The notes under the pieces: generated by a model
Seen by the model: only the letters and a program-made list of their open reading frames with translations
Told to the model about the DNA's origin: nothing
Database searches by the model: none
Position numbers and translations under genes: made by a program
In this document: positions 1-8,401 of the stretch, piece after piece
How the letters are laid out: each line of letters opens with the position of its first letter
Position numbering within the stretch: position 1 is the first letter of the stretch
Source: JABEVB01 sp049965775
GTDB taxonomy: Bacteria > Planctomycetota > Phycisphaerae > WQYP01
Direction: 5' to 3'
Length of the DNA: 39,805 bases
NCBI GenBank assembly: GCA_049965775.1
Contig: JBMFVX010000010.1
Location: 1 to 39,805, forward strand

Positions 1-259
1 CTTCCGTATAGCGATCTTTTCACTTCCGGTTTAACCGCGACGGGCGGTGCTGGACATAAACGGATTCCTAAAAACGGTGCCATTGTATCCTTAACGCCAA
101 AAGCCCCCTTGTCCAATTCCGACTGAAGCAAGACAGTTCTGAAATGCCCCGTCTGCTTAGTTATCAGGTCTCGGCACCTCATTATTTGGAGTCGGGTCGA
201 ATTGCCGCCGCGCATAGGGTCTATTCAGCACCATCGCAATCCTGGCCATTACTTGGAAC

Positions 260-279
260 AGGCCCCCAGGGCTTTTTTT
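260..279 (+). terminator. Weak candidate intrinsic terminator
   Basis: A short GC-rich stem (AGGCCC against GGGCTT, including one G-T pair, with a three-base loop) is followed directly by a run of seven T residues. The shape fits a rho-independent terminator of a gene left of the window reading rightward, but the stem is only about six pairs and no gene end is visible, so this is tentative. Confidence 0.3.
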
Positions 280-409
280 GGAGTATTGAGGCGTCCAAGC
301 CCCCGTTTACAACCTCCCGCCGGCGGTTTTTGTCCAGAGACCCAGAGACCCGCTCTGCCCAACAAACTGGCACAAAAGCTGCGGCTGCTTATAATGTTGG
401 CAGTTGTGG

Positions 410-450
410 GGCGGCTTTGCGCGGTGCTTAGGCCGCCATGCTGCACCGCG
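410..450 (+). repeat. Interlocking inverted repeats, possible H-type pseudoknot
   Basis: GGCGGC (410-415) can pair with GCCGCC (432-437), and CGCGGTGC (420-427) can pair perfectly with GCACCGCG (443-450). The second stem's 5' arm lies in the loop of the first, so together they form a pseudoknot topology with short connectors of 4, 4 and 5 bases; alternatively the two stems are mutually exclusive. The site is more than 500 bases upstream of glnN. In GC-rich DNA such pairings can occur by chance. Confidence 0.3.
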
Positions 451-966
451 TTGGCCTGACGATTCGCCGCTGGGTGCTACCCATCGGCCTTTATTGGGGC
501 CATTATTGTAAGCCGCTGTGGTTGCGGACAAATACTCTCGCGGCTGCCACGGCGAGAAGATATTCAGGCGGCGGCACGAAGGTTGCTATGGAGTACTGCA
601 GGGGCGGATGTTATGCGCTTGGCAAGCGTATACCCGGCCCTTGACGCGGAGAAGAGATGAAGCGCCGTGATGGAGTGCGGCGGGGGAATTAACCGGAACT
701 GCCAGCCAGCCGAGCGCGTGCTTGGGCAATCCAAGGCGGATATGCGGTGGCTTCGGTTCGACCGAGCGTGAAACACAGGCTTACGCCATCGAAGTTGGAT
801 TTTCGAGATCGGCTGTTTCCCCACGAATGGCAAGCAACAGGGTACTATTGCCGCGCAGGCTTTGCGCCTTGGTCGGCGCGGCAAGCGGGTTGTTTAGCGG
901 CGTAGCCGCGGCTCGCTCATTAAAACAGGCGGTGTAACAATGTTTTGTTCAAGGAGTTTCTACATC

Positions 967-3159
967 ATGGGTGCAACTTCCGTTCGTCAGGCCGCGGTTG
1001 CGGCAATTACCAACTTCGGCGTCGTACCGCCGCGAATCAATTATAAAACCACTCCCATCAACGCCATCTACGCCTCCAACGTATTTAACGAAGATGTGCA
1101 GCGGGCGCGTCTGCCCAAGTCGGTGTTTAAAAAGCTCCAGCAAACCATTAAAAAGGGTGTTCCGCTGGACCCCGGCATTGCCGATTCGGTCGCTTCCACC
1201 ATGCGCGACTGGGCCGTTGAAAAAGGTGCCACCCACTACACCCATTTGTTTTATCCGATGACCGGCATCACCGCCGAAAAGCACGACAGCTTCGTGGCTC
1301 CCATGGATGATGGTGCCGGAGCCATCCTAGAGTTTTCGGGCAAAGAGCTTGTCAGAGGCGAACCCGACGCTTCGAGTTTTCCGTCCGGCGGCCTCCGCGC
1401 CACGTTTGAAGCCCGCGGCTACACAGCCTGGGACCCCACCAGCCCGGCCTACATTCTCGAAAACCCCAATGGCACCACGCTGGTCATTCCAACTGCGTTT
1501 GTGTCGTGGACCGGCGAAGCGCTGGATAAAAAAATCCCGCTGCTGCGTTCCATGGATGCACTGTCGCAGCAGGCGCTTCGTGTGCTCAAACTGTTCGGCA
1601 AGACCGAGGTTACCAAGGTGTTTACCACCGTCGGGCCGGAACAGGAATACTTCCTTATTGATCGCAATTTCTATTTCGCCCGGCCGGACCTCATCAATTG
1701 CGGCCGCACGCTTTTTGGCACCAAGCCGCCCAAAGGCCAGGAGATGGAAGACCATTATTTTGGCAGCATTCCAGAGCGCGTGCTCGCCTGCATGCTCGAA
1801 GCCGAGCAGGAGCTGTACAAGCTTGGCGTTCCGGTTAAAACCCGGCATAACGAGGTCGCTCCCGCGCAGTACGAAATCGCACCCATTTTTGAAAACAGCA
1901 ATCTCGCCCATGATCATCAAATGCTCACCATGGAAACGCTCAAACGCGTCGCCGAAAAGTATGGCCTTGCGTGTCTGCTGCACGAAAAGCCGTTTGCCGG
2001 CGTGAATGGTTCAGGCAAACATAACAACTGGTCCATGGCCACCGATACGGGTGAAAATCTGCTCAACCCCGGCGATACGCCGCACGACAACATGCAGTTT
2101 TTGGTGTTCTGCGCCGCGGTCATTCGCGCGGTGAATAAGCATGCCGGACTGCTGCGTGTGGCCATTGCATCGGCCGGCAACGATCACCGCCTCGGTGCCA
2201 ATGAAGCTCCTCCGGCGATCATCTCCATTTACCTGGGCGATCAGCTTCAGGACATTATGGATCAAATCGAAAAAGGCCCGGCCAAGTCCACCAAGCAGGG
2301 CGGCTATATGGAACTCGGCGCCAACGTGCTGCCCAAGCTGCCGCGCGACGCCGGCGACCGTAACCGCACCTCGCCGTTTGCCTTTACGGGCAACAAGTTT
2401 GAGTTCCGTGCGGTGTCTTCGGGCCAGTCCATTGCGGGCCCCAACACCGTGCTTAATACCATTGTGGCCGAATCGCTCGACTACATTGCCACTCAGCTTG
2501 AAAAAGCCAAAACCAAAGACTTTAACAAGGCGGTGCACAGCCTGTTGGCGGAAATCATCAAAGAAAACAAACAGGTGCTCTACAACGGCGATGGCTACTC
2601 TGAAGAATGGCACAAAGAAGCTGCCCGTCGCGGCCTGCCAAACTTCCGCACCACTGTGGATGCCATGCCCGCGCTTGTCACCAAGTCGGCGGTTGACTTG
2701 TTTAGCAAGTACAAGGTGCTGACTAAGAAGGAAGTGCACAGCCGCTATGAAATCATGCTTGAAAATTACAAAAAGACCATCAACATCGAAGCGCAAATGA
2801 CGCTGCTGATGGCCAAAACCATGATTCTGCCTGCGGCTCTCAAACACCAGGAGATGGTTGCCCGTTCAATTTCCGCAGCCAAGGCGGCCGGCGCTCCGGC
2901 GGCGGCACTCTCGGAGCAGGACAAACACCTCGCTGAGCTTTCCTCCACGGTAAGCGAATTGCAGAAGCGCATCGGTATTCTTACGCACGCGGCGGAGCAT
3001 CATGCCCCCGGCGATACGCTTGCTCACGCCAAGTACTCGCTAGATGCGGTCATTCCCGCTATGCAGGCCGTACGCCATGTCGGCGACAAGCTCGAAACCA
3101 TGGTTGCCGACGACATCTGGCCGCTGCCGACGTATCGGGAAATGCTGTTTATTAAGTAA
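967..3159 (+). CDS. glnN: Glutamine synthetase type III (GSIII)
   Basis: The product makes glutamine from glutamate, ammonia and ATP in the cytoplasm, the main ammonium-assimilation step. It is 730 residues long, typical of the large type III family and well above the roughly 470 of GSI. Family signatures are visible: a GPEQEYFLID segment with the metal-binding glutamate, the NGSGKHNNWSMAT motif, AGNDHRLGANEAPPAI, and FTGNKFEFRAVSSGQS in the ATP/glutamate site. The C-terminal 130 residues are helical and Ala-rich as in GSIII. An ATG nine codons upstream (940) is in frame, but AAGGAG at 951-956 lies ten bases before the ATG at 967 (MGATSV), so that start is chosen. It is monocistronic: a strong terminator follows within 40 bases. 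No NtrC-type or PII gene is adjacent. Confidence 0.97.
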   Translation: MGATSVRQAAVAAITNFGVVPPRINYKTTPINAIYASNVFNEDVQRARLPKSVFKKLQQTIKKGVPLDPGIADSVASTMRDWAVEKGATHYTHLFYPMTGITAEKHDSFVAPMDDGAGAILEFSGKELVRGEPDASSFPSGGLRATFEARGYTAWDPTSPAYILENPNGTTLVIPTAFVSWTGEALDKKIPLLRSMDALSQQALRVLKLFGKTEVTKVFTTVGPEQEYFLIDRNFYFARPDLINCGRTLFGTKPPKGQEMEDHYFGSIPERVLACMLEAEQELYKLGVPVKTRHNEVAPAQYEIAPIFENSNLAHDHQMLTMETLKRVAEKYGLACLLHEKPFAGVNGSGKHNNWSMATDTGENLLNPGDTPHDNMQFLVFCAAVIRAVNKHAGLLRVAIASAGNDHRLGANEAPPAIISIYLGDQLQDIMDQIEKGPAKSTKQGGYMELGANVLPKLPRDAGDRNRTSPFAFTGNKFEFRAVSSGQSIAGPNTVLNTIVAESLDYIATQLEKAKTKDFNKAVHSLLAEIIKENKQVLYNGDGYSEEWHKEAARRGLPNFRTTVDAMPALVTKSAVDLFSKYKVLTKKEVHSRYEIMLENYKKTINIEAQMTLLMAKTMILPAALKHQEMVARSISAAKAAGAPAAALSEQDKHLAELSSTVSELQKRIGILTHAAEHHAPGDTLAHAKYSLDAVIPAMQAVRHVGDKLETMVADDIWPLPTYREMLFIK

Positions 3160-3196
3160 GCTGTCCGCAGCTTGCGAATCATTTATTGACAACACG

Positions 3197-3231
3197 AGGG
3201 CCGAACCTGCCGCAGGTTCGGCTCTTTTTTT
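3197..3231 (+). terminator. Strong intrinsic terminator of glnN
   Basis: GCCGAACCTG (3200-3209) pairs perfectly with CAGGTTCGGC (3213-3222) across a three-base loop. The stem extends by three more pairs and runs into a tract of seven T residues (3225-3231). It lies 38 bases after the glnN stop codon and is the clearest rho-independent terminator in the window. Confidence 0.9.
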
Positions 3232-3323
3232 GAGTTGACCCCCGTGTGCCGGGCAATTACGCTTGGGACTCTGGGGTGGCTGGCAATGGGCGGCAACCCG
3301 ATATCGGGGCAAGGTGAAGGTTC

Positions 3324-4049
3324 ATGGGATTGATGAAAAAACTATTGGAAACCGTCAAGCCGGCTCCCCACGACCCGCTGGCGCACGACACCAGCCAGGC
3401 CGGCGAAGACTACATCATTGGCGATATTTTTCAGCGGTTGGGCATCTCTAAAGGCTGCTTTGTCGAGTTTGGTGCATGGGATGGCAAAGTTTGCAGCAAC
3501 ACCCATTCGCTGGTGCACAAAGGCTGGAGCGGCCTGTACATTGAAGGCGACGCGGAAAAATTCAAAACGCTGCAGCGCAACATGAAATCTTTTGCATCCA
3601 TTAAAACCATGTGCCGGTTTATCATGTGCGAAGGCCCCAACAGCCTTGATGCTATTCTCGCCGAGGCGCATATTCCCCCGGACTTCGACCTGCTGAGCAT
3701 AGACATTGATGGTAACGACTACTGGGTGTGGAAATCGCTGGTGAAATACCGGCCCAAGCTTGTTGTTATCGAGTATAACTCCAACTTCACCGCCGAAGAA
3801 AAAAAGACGGTTCCTTACAACCCGCAGCATGTTTGGGATGGTACCATGTTTTATGGTGCCAGTGCTGCCGCCCTTGCTGAGCTTGCACAGCACAAGGGGT
3901 ATAAGCTGGTGAGTTTTACGCCCATGCTTAACGTGTTTTTTCTGCGGGAGGATTTATGCGATTCGCGCTTTGGCGTGGTGCCGGTGCAGGCCGTTACGGT
4001 GGGGCCAAACCATAAACAGCAGCGGCGTCAGGAGTTTGTTGATGTATAA
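3324..4049 (+). CDS. FkbM-like SAM-dependent methyltransferase
   Basis: This 241-residue cytoplasmic protein looks like a class I methyltransferase of the FkbM-like group. Motif I is VEFGAWDGKVCSNT around residues 47-60, followed by an acidic LYIEGD (motif II) that should hold the SAM ribose. DLLSIDIDGNDYWVW near 127-141 is the typical FkbM-type post-motif. Many relatives are found in polysaccharide or lipid modification clusters; the substrate here is unknown. An AAGGTGAAGG stretch precedes the ATG. The gene is followed after 56 bases by a second methyltransferase-like gene on the same strand, so the two are probably co-transcribed. It does not belong to the glnN transcript, which is terminated upstream. 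Confidence 0.8.
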   Translation: MGLMKKLLETVKPAPHDPLAHDTSQAGEDYIIGDIFQRLGISKGCFVEFGAWDGKVCSNTHSLVHKGWSGLYIEGDAEKFKTLQRNMKSFASIKTMCRFIMCEGPNSLDAILAEAHIPPDFDLLSIDIDGNDYWVWKSLVKYRPKLVVIEYNSNFTAEEKKTVPYNPQHVWDGTMFYGASAAALAELAQHKGYKLVSFTPMLNVFFLREDLCDSRFGVVPVQAVTVGPNHKQQRRQEFVDV

Positions 4050-4105
4050 GATGTGCCCGCACAGGGCGGCGGCAACGTCGCCCGGTGCATGAGGAGATAT
4101 TCGCA

Positions 4106-4723
4106 ATGGGATCGGTTCACCCCGGCGTACCAAAAGATTTGCTGCTGCAGCTGACAGCCAAATACCCGGTGGAGCATTTTATTGAAACCGGCACGCTGCT
4201 GGGCGATACCGCGGCCTGGGCGGCGGAACACTTTGCCCATGTTGTAACCATCGAGGCTGATGCAACACACCACGCCCGCGCTGCACAGCGCTTTGCGGGC
4301 AACAGCCGCATTGAGGTCATCCTGGGAGCCTCGCACCAGGTTCTGCCAAACCTGCTGCCGAAATTAACGGGCCGCGCGGTATTCTGGCTTGATGGGCATT
4401 GGTCGGGTGAGGGCACCGCCGGAGAAGATTGCGAATGCCCGGTACTCGATGAAATTGCGGCAATTTATAGGTGGGGAGCGGGGCATGTAGTGCTGGTGGA
4501 TGATGCCCGCATGTTCATGGCTCCTCCTAAGCCGCCGCACAAAATGGAGGCCTGGCCCGATTTAGCCGAGGTAGCTGCCGCCTTGGCTGCCGTCTCCCCG
4601 CGCCCGTATGTGGGCCTGGTAGAAGATGTAATCTTCGCCATCCCCGGGGAACTCCGCGCTGTGGTGGGAAGCTATGTTCACCGCGCACCGCCCGCCAAGC
4701 GAGGGTTCTTCAGGCGGGCGTAA
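4106..4723 (+). CDS. Class I SAM-dependent methyltransferase-like protein
   Basis: The 205-residue product has a Rossmann-type methyltransferase fold signature: FIETGTLLGDTAAW as motif I, VVTIEAD as motif II, and a conserved VFWLDGHWSGEGTAG block followed by a Cys pair (EDCECP) and VVLVDDAR. This FIETGT...DGHWSG arrangement is seen in small methyltransferase-like proteins of surface-polysaccharide loci; the substrate is not known. An in-frame ATG exists at 4085, but GAGGAG at 4091-4096 lies nine bases before the ATG at 4106, which is preferred. The gene follows the FkbM-like gene and is probably in the same transcript. The last codons contain a GC inverted repeat (CGCCCGCC/GGCGGGCG) but no T tract follows. 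Confidence 0.75.
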   Translation: MGSVHPGVPKDLLLQLTAKYPVEHFIETGTLLGDTAAWAAEHFAHVVTIEADATHHARAAQRFAGNSRIEVILGASHQVLPNLLPKLTGRAVFWLDGHWSGEGTAGEDCECPVLDEIAAIYRWGAGHVVLVDDARMFMAPPKPPHKMEAWPDLAEVAAALAAVSPRPYVGLVEDVIFAIPGELRAVVGSYVHRAPPAKRGFFRRA

Positions 4724-4909
4724 ACGGGTGTGTTCCAGTTTACGCGGTATAAATGGCGGTCTATGGGATGCAGCCGAGCAACCATGTGGACACCCTATCG
4801 TATTAGCCATCTTTATACGCTACCTCATGCTGTTCAACGCCTGCTATGGGGCAAGCCTGGCTGCGATACATGCTTTTGAGATGCTCTGCCATGTGCAGTA
4901 AATAAGTCC

Positions 4910-4935
4910 TTGCAGATTGAACATTCAATCTGTAA
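4910..4935. repeat. Palindrome in the convergent intergenic region
   Basis: Within the roughly 300-base gap between the convergent genes ending at 4723 and 5028 there is a near-perfect 26-base inverted repeat (TTGCAGATTGAA, CA, TTCAATCTGTAA, with one G-T pair). It is AT-rich and lacks a T tract on either side, so it is either a bidirectional termination/processing hairpin or a protein-binding palindrome. Nothing else was recognised in this gap. Confidence 0.5.
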
Positions 4936-5027
4936 AGGTGCGAGATTGCCACGTCGCCGCCAGAATGGCGCAATTAAAACAACTGATTGTGTCCCTTGAG
5001 TTATCACTCTCAGTGTTTACCCGCAGG

Positions 5028-7328
5028 TTACTCTTCAAAGGCCGCCAGCGGCATGTTGGTATGCAGCAGTTCGCTTGAGTCGCATGCCGCACAGTAGCGT
5101 AAAAACGACGTCCCGGTGATGCGAATTTCCGCGGGGCGGCCGCAGCGGCGGCACTCCAAATCTATGGGGGTGGCTTCGGTGCAGTCTATGCAACGAAAAA
5201 TGAAGCCCTTACGAAAAGGCTGTGCGTTGACCCGCAAACTGCCGCAATGCACGCACCTTGCCCGTGCTGCAGCGGAGGTATGCGACGCCGTCTTTGCACA
5301 GTCTGCAAGTGAAGAACGCAGTGCCGCCGCGGCGGCAACAATCTCTGAAAGCAGGCTGCCGGCGGCCCGGTGTATACCCGATACGTGCAAGGCTATTTTG
5401 GCCCGTGTGGCCGCAACATAAAATGCCGCGCGGCCTTGTGAATCGGCCGTGAGATCATCTGCTCCCACCAGCAGCACCACCGCCGCATCATAGCCTTTTG
5501 CGCTGGCGATGGTGCTGATGGTAAGCGCCGCGGGTTGCAGCAGCGGTAATCGCTTATTGCGCTGGTGTTCGCCATCTACTATGTGGACTCGGCACGAGTC
5601 CCCCAGCATCTTATAAAGATGGTTCACCCATTCGCGGCCCACAATTTGAGGGCGGCGGTACAGCACCAGAATATCGTGGGGTTCAACGTGCTGCTGATGA
5701 ACCAAATGGTTTATCAACACGGCGGCGCCGCGCAATTCATCCTGGCGCGAGCTATGCACCTGTACGACTGGTGCCGGCCCGCTGCGATTGGTAAACAGCA
5801 CCTCCACGCGATCGTTGTTTTCAATAAGCAGTTCGCGCTGCTTAAGATTATTGAGATCGGCAAATTGGCGCGTGGCCACGCGCAACCCGGCGGGCGCAAA
5901 CGACCCCACAAGCACATTAAACGCAAGATTGAGTGTCTGCCGGGTGTTGCGAAAGCATTGATCTAAAAATACCGTGCGACCCTTGATGTTGATGCCCAGC
6001 TTTTCCCAAACTGGCGGCATCAATCCATATATATTTTGTGCATTGTCATAAAATAGAATCAGCGTTCGTCCGCCGGCGGCATTGGGGCGGGCCAGTCGTG
6101 CCAGCCATTGCAGCTCTTCCGCGAAAAAATCCTGGGCCTCATCCACATAGATGGCGTCGTATTGCAGCCTCTGGCGCTGGGCCGCCGGCAGTGTGTCGAA
6201 TACTGCGTTCATCTTGGCCGCGCGCTCGCGCTTGTGCTCAAAGTTCAGTCCGGTGGCCAGCCGCGGCTCATCCTGCTCTGCGGTGCTTATGAGGTTTTCA
6301 AAGTGCGTAACCGTGAGGGCGGCCTCGTCGGGCGCCTCCCAGGCGATGCGTTTGTAATGTGCGGTAATGCGCTCCCGAAGATAATGCACCAGCGTGCGAT
6401 TAAAACATACCACGCATATTTTCGGCGGCGTGGGACGTTCAAAAAGATTTCCCGGCTCTGTGGTTAGCAGACGCAGTGTGTGGGCGGCATTCATGGCGAG
6501 AATGATGGATTTGCCACTGCCGGCAACGCCCCGAAACAAATGGTTGGTTCCGCGAAGGTCTGCCTTGGCGAGTTCACGCTGTTGTACGGTGGGTTCTTTA
6601 AGTTCATTTTCCAGCGATTCTATTTGCGCCCCCAGGGCATCGCCTGCAGGCTGCGCTGAACTTCTCGGTCGGGACGAAAACAACACGCCGCCGCCCAGCA
6701 GCACGTTGCGCAAAGCTGTATGGGCCTTATGCGTAAGGCGTACATTGCGGCCGCTTTGTTGCAGCCGCTGGTCGCAAAACGCAATTAGCTGCTCGCGCAG
6801 AACATAAGGGTTGGCAATGGCATCGGCGAAGAGGGTTTGCGGTGGAAGGTCACAATTAAACCGTTGTTGGAAATCATGACGAGCAATGGCCGGCAGGGCG
6901 GCGGTGTGCACAAAAATCGCCTCATGGCCCGGCACGCGGCGCTCCATAAGGTCGCGAAGCCGCAGCAGCACCTTTTCGGCCTGATAGTACGGATCCTCCG
7001 ACTTAAGAACGCCGCTGCGCATCATTTGCAGCGTGGTATTGCGAACCGCGACAATGTCGGCAAGCTGCACGCCCTTATTTTCAATGACCACTACGCCCAG
7101 CCGCGGATGCAGCACAATAAGATCGGGCCGCGGTATTCGTCCATTGTCGGCAAGTTCTTCAATAAAGAAAAGTGCTCTGGTATCGTCACCAAAAGCCTGA
7201 AGAGCTGCCGCTACCAGGCGGGCGTGGTGCATATATTCAATGTGCTGCCAGCCGATGACCTGCGCTTGGGCGGCCCGCACGGCGTGCTGAAGATTCTGTT
7301 GCCAATCTGACGGCATAGATGCACCCAT
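5028..7328 (-). CDS. NERD-domain UvrD/Rep-like helicase with C-terminal zinc ribbons
   Basis: This 766-residue protein is predicted to be a nuclease-related helicase acting on DNA or RNA. The N-terminal 200 residues hold a NERD-type domain with RPDLIVLHPRLGVVVIENK (D69, E83, K85, a restriction-like active-site pattern). A superfamily 1 helicase core follows: Walker A GVAGSGKS at 267-274, Walker B VDEAQD at 395-400, LFYDNAQNIYG, the motif V region TISTIASAKGYDAAVV and the motif VI-like FYVAATRAK. The last 75 residues carry four CxxC pairs (near 692, 713, 726 and 746), so two zinc ribbons. NERD-helicase fusions are widespread and poorly characterised; repair or defence roles are possible. Start choice is uncertain: ATG at 7328 or 7316, neither with a clear Shine-Dalgarno. 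It sits downstream of the desaturase and M50 genes with an 89-base gap. Confidence 0.85.
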   Translation of the reverse strand: MGASMPSDWQQNLQHAVRAAQAQVIGWQHIEYMHHARLVAAALQAFGDDTRALFFIEELADNGRIPRPDLIVLHPRLGVVVIENKGVQLADIVAVRNTTLQMMRSGVLKSEDPYYQAEKVLLRLRDLMERRVPGHEAIFVHTAALPAIARHDFQQRFNCDLPPQTLFADAIANPYVLREQLIAFCDQRLQQSGRNVRLTHKAHTALRNVLLGGGVLFSSRPRSSAQPAGDALGAQIESLENELKEPTVQQRELAKADLRGTNHLFRGVAGSGKSIILAMNAAHTLRLLTTEPGNLFERPTPPKICVVCFNRTLVHYLRERITAHYKRIAWEAPDEAALTVTHFENLISTAEQDEPRLATGLNFEHKRERAAKMNAVFDTLPAAQRQRLQYDAIYVDEAQDFFAEELQWLARLARPNAAGGRTLILFYDNAQNIYGLMPPVWEKLGINIKGRTVFLDQCFRNTRQTLNLAFNVLVGSFAPAGLRVATRQFADLNNLKQRELLIENNDRVEVLFTNRSGPAPVVQVHSSRQDELRGAAVLINHLVHQQHVEPHDILVLYRRPQIVGREWVNHLYKMLGDSCRVHIVDGEHQRNKRLPLLQPAALTISTIASAKGYDAAVVLLVGADDLTADSQGRAAFYVAATRAKIALHVSGIHRAAGSLLSEIVAAAAALRSSLADCAKTASHTSAAARARCVHCGSLRVNAQPFRKGFIFRCIDCTEATPIDLECRRCGRPAEIRITGTSFLRYCAACDSSELLHTNMPLAAFEE

Positions 7329-7417
7329 GGCTGATGGCGATACTTACTGAAAAAGTATACCGCCAGGCGGGCGCAATGCCAGACACAAAAAATGAAGTTT
7401 GACCGAAATGGAATCCG

Positions 7418-8386
7418 TTAAGTCGGCGGCCTTGCGGCCGCTTCACCAAACCAGGCTCGAAGCGGGGCGGTGAAATTACAACTGGGGCATGTGATGGGCG
7501 AGTCGGTGAAATCGGCTCCGCATCGGGGGCAGCGGCCGCGGCCGGCAAATACATCAAAGCTTGCCTGGCAAGCGCCGCAGGTATGAAACTCACCGCGCGG
7601 CGGGGCATTGCCGCAGTTTGGGCATGCGGCCAAATCATGCGAACTGCGAGTGGCTCCCTGTCGCCGTCTCACCGGCCGGCTGTTGGGCATCATGCCGGCG
7701 ACCTGATAGGCTGACCACGCCGCCTGCAGTAAAAATAGACAGAGAAAGAGCATATAAATGCTGTGCCATCGAATCAGGAACCACAGGCCGATGCCCACGG
7801 CGCCTGCCATGCCCAATGCGGCGGCCATCCTAAGCGATTTGGCTTCGCCGACTACAAACCAAAGCAATGAACGCAAAATTTGTCCTCCATCGAGTGGGTA
7901 CGATGGCAGGATATTAAACAGCAACAGCAGTTTGTTAATCTCAAACATCAGTAAAAGAAACATAACTTCGTCGGAGGAAATTGCAGGTGAGCCGGCGGTT
8001 GCAGCGTGCTTGGCATAGTGATAGGCTGCATAAAAAAGCGGGTACAGAATGACGTTCACAAGCGGTCCGGCGGCAACAACCCACAAACTTGCGCCGGGTC
8101 GGTTGGGTGCATTGGTAAATGCGATGCCGCCAAAGGGCCACAGAACAATGTTGCCCGGCTTGCCGCCCACCGAAATGGCCGCCAGCGAGTGGCCGAACTC
8201 ATGCAGTGTGACGATGCCGAAAAGTCCCAGGATAACGGCAAGGTTCCATATGGGGCGGGTGAATTGCGCCCATGGATTCATCAGCATCCACAGAACAATT
8301 AATCCCCAGGTCCAATGAATAAAAACATCTATTCTAAAAGCTCGCGCAATGCGCACCGAGCCATTCTGAAATTCAAACATCCGCAA
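7418..8386 (-). CDS. M50 (site-2-type) membrane metalloprotease with zinc ribbons
   Basis: The 322-residue protein is a polytopic membrane metallopeptidase of the M50/SpoIVFB-Rip-like family. The zinc-binding HEFGH motif is at 62-66 in a membrane segment, and the second zinc-ligand motif appears as NILPSYPLDGGQ near 158-169 (Asp166). Around five or six hydrophobic segments fill residues 20-225. The C-terminal roughly 80 residues are soluble and hold Cys pairs CPNCG, CGACQ, CPRCG and CPSCN, so two zinc ribbons, which are not part of the core protease and may bind a partner or regulate it. An AGAGG-type ribosome binding site precedes the ATG. It begins 15 bases after the desaturase stop, so the two are one operon; a link to membrane-lipid sensing is speculative. 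Confidence 0.9.
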   Translation of the reverse strand: MRMFEFQNGSVRIARAFRIDVFIHWTWGLIVLWMLMNPWAQFTRPIWNLAVILGLFGIVTLHEFGHSLAAISVGGKPGNIVLWPFGGIAFTNAPNRPGASLWVVAAGPLVNVILYPLFYAAYHYAKHAATAGSPAISSDEVMFLLLMFEINKLLLLFNILPSYPLDGGQILRSLLWFVVGEAKSLRMAAALGMAGAVGIGLWFLIRWHSIYMLFLCLFLLQAAWSAYQVAGMMPNSRPVRRRQGATRSSHDLAACPNCGNAPPRGEFHTCGACQASFDVFAGRGRCPRCGADFTDSPITCPSCNFTAPLRAWFGEAAARPPT

Positions 8387-8401
8387 GTAACCTCTTGAAC
8401 A

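Larger units (their letters stand above)
1..950. other. Long region without a convincing gene, upstream of glnN
   Basis: About 950 bases hold only short overlapping open frames on both strands, with no recognisable motif, no good ribosome binding site and low-complexity, Arg/Pro-rich translations. I see no coding region. What can be supported is a weak terminator-like hairpin near 260-279 and a pair of interlocking inverted repeats at 410-450. The stretch may include the end of an upstream transcript and the promoter and leader of glnN. No tRNA, glutamine-riboswitch core or other known RNA motif was recognised by eye. Confidence 0.5.

Noticed and set aside
1..950. Glutamine riboswitch or other known RNA upstream of glnN
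   Set aside because: No core motif of the glnA or downstream-peptide RNAs could be found by eye; only generic stems were seen.
2011..2847. 278-codon frame antisense to glnN
   Set aside because: Opposite the most conserved part of glutamine synthetase; no independent signal of coding.
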